The notes beneath the pieces are model-generated. The model saw nothing but the letters and a program-made list of their open reading frames with translations, was not told where the DNA came from and ran no database searches. Shown here in pieces: positions 5,216 through 6,961 of a DNA stretch of 6,961 nucleotides. Location: assembly GCA_002429385.1 (NCBI GenBank), contig DIZL01000078.1, positions 1-6,961 of the forward strand, in the 5' to 3' direction. Every line of letters begins with the position of its first letter. The first letter of the stretch is position 1. The position numbers and the translations under genes are program-made. The stretch is from Prolixibacteraceae bacterium UBA6029 (GTDB lineage: Bacteria > Bacteroidota > Bacteroidia > Bacteroidales > Prolixibacteraceae).

Positions 5216-6943
5216 TTAAGGTTGATAGATCACCTTATGGACCGATGTCTGGTTGTTGCATTTTGTTCTGACCAGATAGATTCCCGGATAAATATTCAGG
5301 TGGCTCAAATTAATAACACTATTTCCAATGATTGAAGAGTCATAAAAAAGAGATCCTGAGAGGGAATAAATTTCAACCTGAATATTTGAATGTTGACTAT
5401 CCACTTTCAGAAAGAGCAATCCTTTTGTTGGGTTTGGGTAAATTGAAACCGTATTTCCAGGGATCTGTGTATTATCAATCGTATCGGTTATGCCGGGATC
5501 GTCGGCAAACGGGGACCCATCATATACCGTTGAGGCTGTCCAGTAAGTAGATTCTGCAGGATCGCCTGTTGGGTTTCGAAGGGCGGAGGTCAGTGAATTT
5601 CCTGCACCATTGGGCAATGTAGCCCAAGGATTAGCTGTGGAGTACAGAAAACTGATAATCGGATTTCCGTCCGACTGGGCAATGGTGACCTGTTCCCCGG
5701 AGTTGGAGAAGTTCTTTTCGAAGTTTCCGGAAGGAACCATGAAATGCCTCTCATAAAACCACTTTGGCTTGGATGCGATGACATAGAACTGTTTAGGTTC
5801 CAGAACCTCGTTGTTTTTGAACTGGTAGGTGATTGAGGAGGTGAAATTAAGGCCACTCAGGTTAATGGGTTTGTCCCCAGTGTTTTTTAGCTCGATAAAT
5901 TCAAATGATTTTCCTGATATAATCTCTGTACCGGCAATGGAGTCGGCAGGATGATAATGCAATTCGGTTACCTTCAGATTGGTGTAATCTTCAGTTGTAT
6001 TTAGAAACTTTACCGAACTCAAAGCACTCCAGTCATTTCCGCTCTTTACCCTTGATCTGATCAGAGAAGTACCATTGAGCGTGAGAGATCCTCCGGTTGC
6101 GATTTCTTTGGCTGATGTATTGACCAATCCGCCAATCAACCGTGGATCGGTCCCGTTGAGCGTATAAAAGATCTGACCGGCCGGACTTGATAAGGTAATC
6201 TGGTAACTGCCTGTAATGCTGTACACATCGCCCGAAAGTGTCGTATTATCTTTGGTTAGAATCGGCGGATTAAAGGCCGGATATAAACTGGCCGCCTTCA
6301 ATTGATTGATTACAATATCTGTGCGAAATGGGAAATATCGGGTATATATGTCGTTGATTTCAGTCTTCCAGTCTTCAATAGTATATGGAATAGCACGTTG
6401 TGCATCGCCCCACCGGGCCGATTCTCCAATGATGGCTTTATTAATCTCGGCAGCTCGTTTCGCAAATCTGTCATGTAAAGCATTTGGCGTAAAAACCCCA
6501 TTGTTGAAAAAGTTCTTGTAAGCCCTGTCTGCAAAACGCTGTCTGTATTCCTTGTTTTGAGTCAGTTTGAAATGAAGCCACTGAGGGTGAAAAACCGGAA
6601 ATCCGTAAACTGACATATTGCCTATTTGCACCCGGTTTTCCTGTATGCCAATTCCAGGACCTTCTGGTCCGATCATCAGGGTATGCTCCGAATCATGAGT
6701 AACAAAGACAAATCCGGTTGACTTGTCATCACGCTTATCGAGGGCATAGAAATTATTTGGGGCTGCATTTGCTCCAAATGCAGTAGTTGGGGCATCAAAA
6801 TTACCGGTATAGAAAATGACCTGCATATAATCGATCAGATTATCAATATTCACCATTACTTCGCCTCCTTTTTTCGGATTCCCGTATTGATCTTTTCCCT
6901 CCAATGCGAAATAGTCTGAGTTATTTGTGAATCCTTTTGTACC
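5216..6943 (-). CDS. CotH-family/lamin-tail secreted protein with T9SS sorting domain, 5' end missing
   Basis: Open from 6943 to a TAA at 5216; numbering here is from a TTG codon at 6904 (562 residues). Residues 1-210 are the C-terminal half of a CotH-type protein: DNLIDYMQVIFYTGNFDAP (21-39), DSEH (71-74), FADRAYKNFFNNG (124-136), IIGESARWGDAQR (158-170) and YFPFRTDIVINQLKAASLYP (190-209). Residues about 225-300 resemble a chitobiase-type beta domain (IFYTLNGTDPR, 245-255). About 310-440 is a lamin-tail domain (FEFIELKNTG, NFSNSGEQV). About 485-562 is a T9SS type A sorting domain (YPNPTKG at 489-495, PGIYLVR at 540-546). Family members are large surface proteins; substrate unknown. No signal peptide is present and the frame runs upstream into TAA at 6944-6946, while coding similarity continues to KGFTNNSDYF, so the start is lost, frame-shifted or beyond the edge. 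TTG 6904 is not a credible start. Confidence 0.85.
   Translation of the reverse strand, partial: GTKGFTNNSDYFALEGKDQYGNPKKGGEVMVNIDNLIDYMQVIFYTGNFDAPTTAFGANAAPNNFYALDKRDDKSTGFVFVTHDSEHTLMIGPEGPGIGIQENRVQIGNMSVYGFPVFHPQWLHFKLTQNKEYRQRFADRAYKNFFNNGVFTPNALHDRFAKRAAEINKAIIGESARWGDAQRAIPYTIEDWKTEINDIYTRYFPFRTDIVINQLKAASLYPAFNPPILTKDNTTLSGDVYSITGSYQITLSSPAGQIFYTLNGTDPRLIGGLVNTSAKEIATGGSLTLNGTSLIRSRVKSGNDWSALSSVKFLNTTEDYTNLKVTELHYHPADSIAGTEIISGKSFEFIELKNTGDKPINLSGLNFTSSITYQFKNNEVLEPKQFYVIASKPKWFYERHFMVPSGNFEKNFSNSGEQVTIAQSDGNPIISFLYSTANPWATLPNGAGNSLTSALRNPTGDPAESTYWTASTVYDGSPFADDPGITDTIDNTQIPGNTVSIYPNPTKGLLFLKVDSQHSNIQVEIYSLSGSLFYDSSIIGNSVINLSHLNIYPGIYLVRTKCNNQTSVHKVIYQP
6935..6938 (-). other. Probable frameshift site in the CotH gene
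   Basis: An A4 run on the minus strand where the CotH reading frame seems to break. Downstream the frame reads KGFTNNSDYF, typical of the family; upstream the same frame has stops at 6944-6946 and 6956-6958. Adding one A joins the frame to FKCGFKVQK; removing one A joins it to LNADLRY. Both upstream frames are open to the edge. This may be a sequencing or assembly error near a contig end, or a true mutation. Confidence 0.4.
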
Positions 6944-6961
6944 TTAAATCCGCATTTAAAA

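Noticed and set aside
5089..5271. 60-codon plus-strand frame after cdaA
   Set aside because: Runs through both repeat copies, the terminator and the 3' end of the CotH gene, so it is not a plausible gene.
6306..6534. Two 71-74 codon frames overlapping the CotH gene on either strand
   Set aside because: Shadows of the CotH-domain coding sequence, which has clear family motifs in its own frame.

Overview
The window comes from a Bacteroidota genome, probably an uncultured Bacteroidales/Marinilabiliales-type lineage; rank below phylum is inference. The evidence is a PorQ-type type IX secretion (T9SS) protein, a secreted CotH/lamin-tail protein ending in a T9SS type A sorting domain, a DUF1599 gene, a DoxX/MauE-like membrane protein with a fused soluble domain, a folP-cdaA gene pair, and a promoter box fitting the Bacteroidota TAnnTTTG consensus in place of TATAAT. 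Strong Shine-Dalgarno sequences are absent, as is usual in this phylum.

Layout. Positions 1-443 hold only a doubtful 85-codon reading frame. From 3229 down to 444 a three-gene minus-strand block runs DUF1599 protein > DoxX-like/thioredoxin-like fusion > porQ, with gaps of 11 and 54 bases. A divergent AT-rich promoter region (about 3230-3339) separates it from the plus-strand pair folP > cdaA, whose stop and start overlap in ATGA (4218-4221). Positions 5007-5215 hold a possible C-terminal gene remnant, two copies of a short palindromic repeat with an invariant core and covarying arms, and a rho-independent terminator. From 5216 to the right edge runs the 3' part of a minus-strand CotH-family gene, whose frame is broken close to the edge.

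Roles. FolP makes dihydropteroate for folate. CdaA makes the second messenger c-di-AMP at the membrane. PorQ belongs to the cell-surface machinery that processes and attaches T9SS cargo, and the CotH/LTD protein would be such a cargo if its missing 5' part carries a signal peptide. The DUF1599 and DoxX-like genes are widely conserved in the phylum but lack an assigned function. No CRISPR array, transposase, phage gene or RNA gene was seen. The most interesting points are the covarying repeat pair, the Arg-to-Gln change in the FolP STRPG loop, the disrupted 5' end of the CotH gene and the two uncharacterised genes divergent from folP-cdaA. No clearly new multi-gene system is visible.
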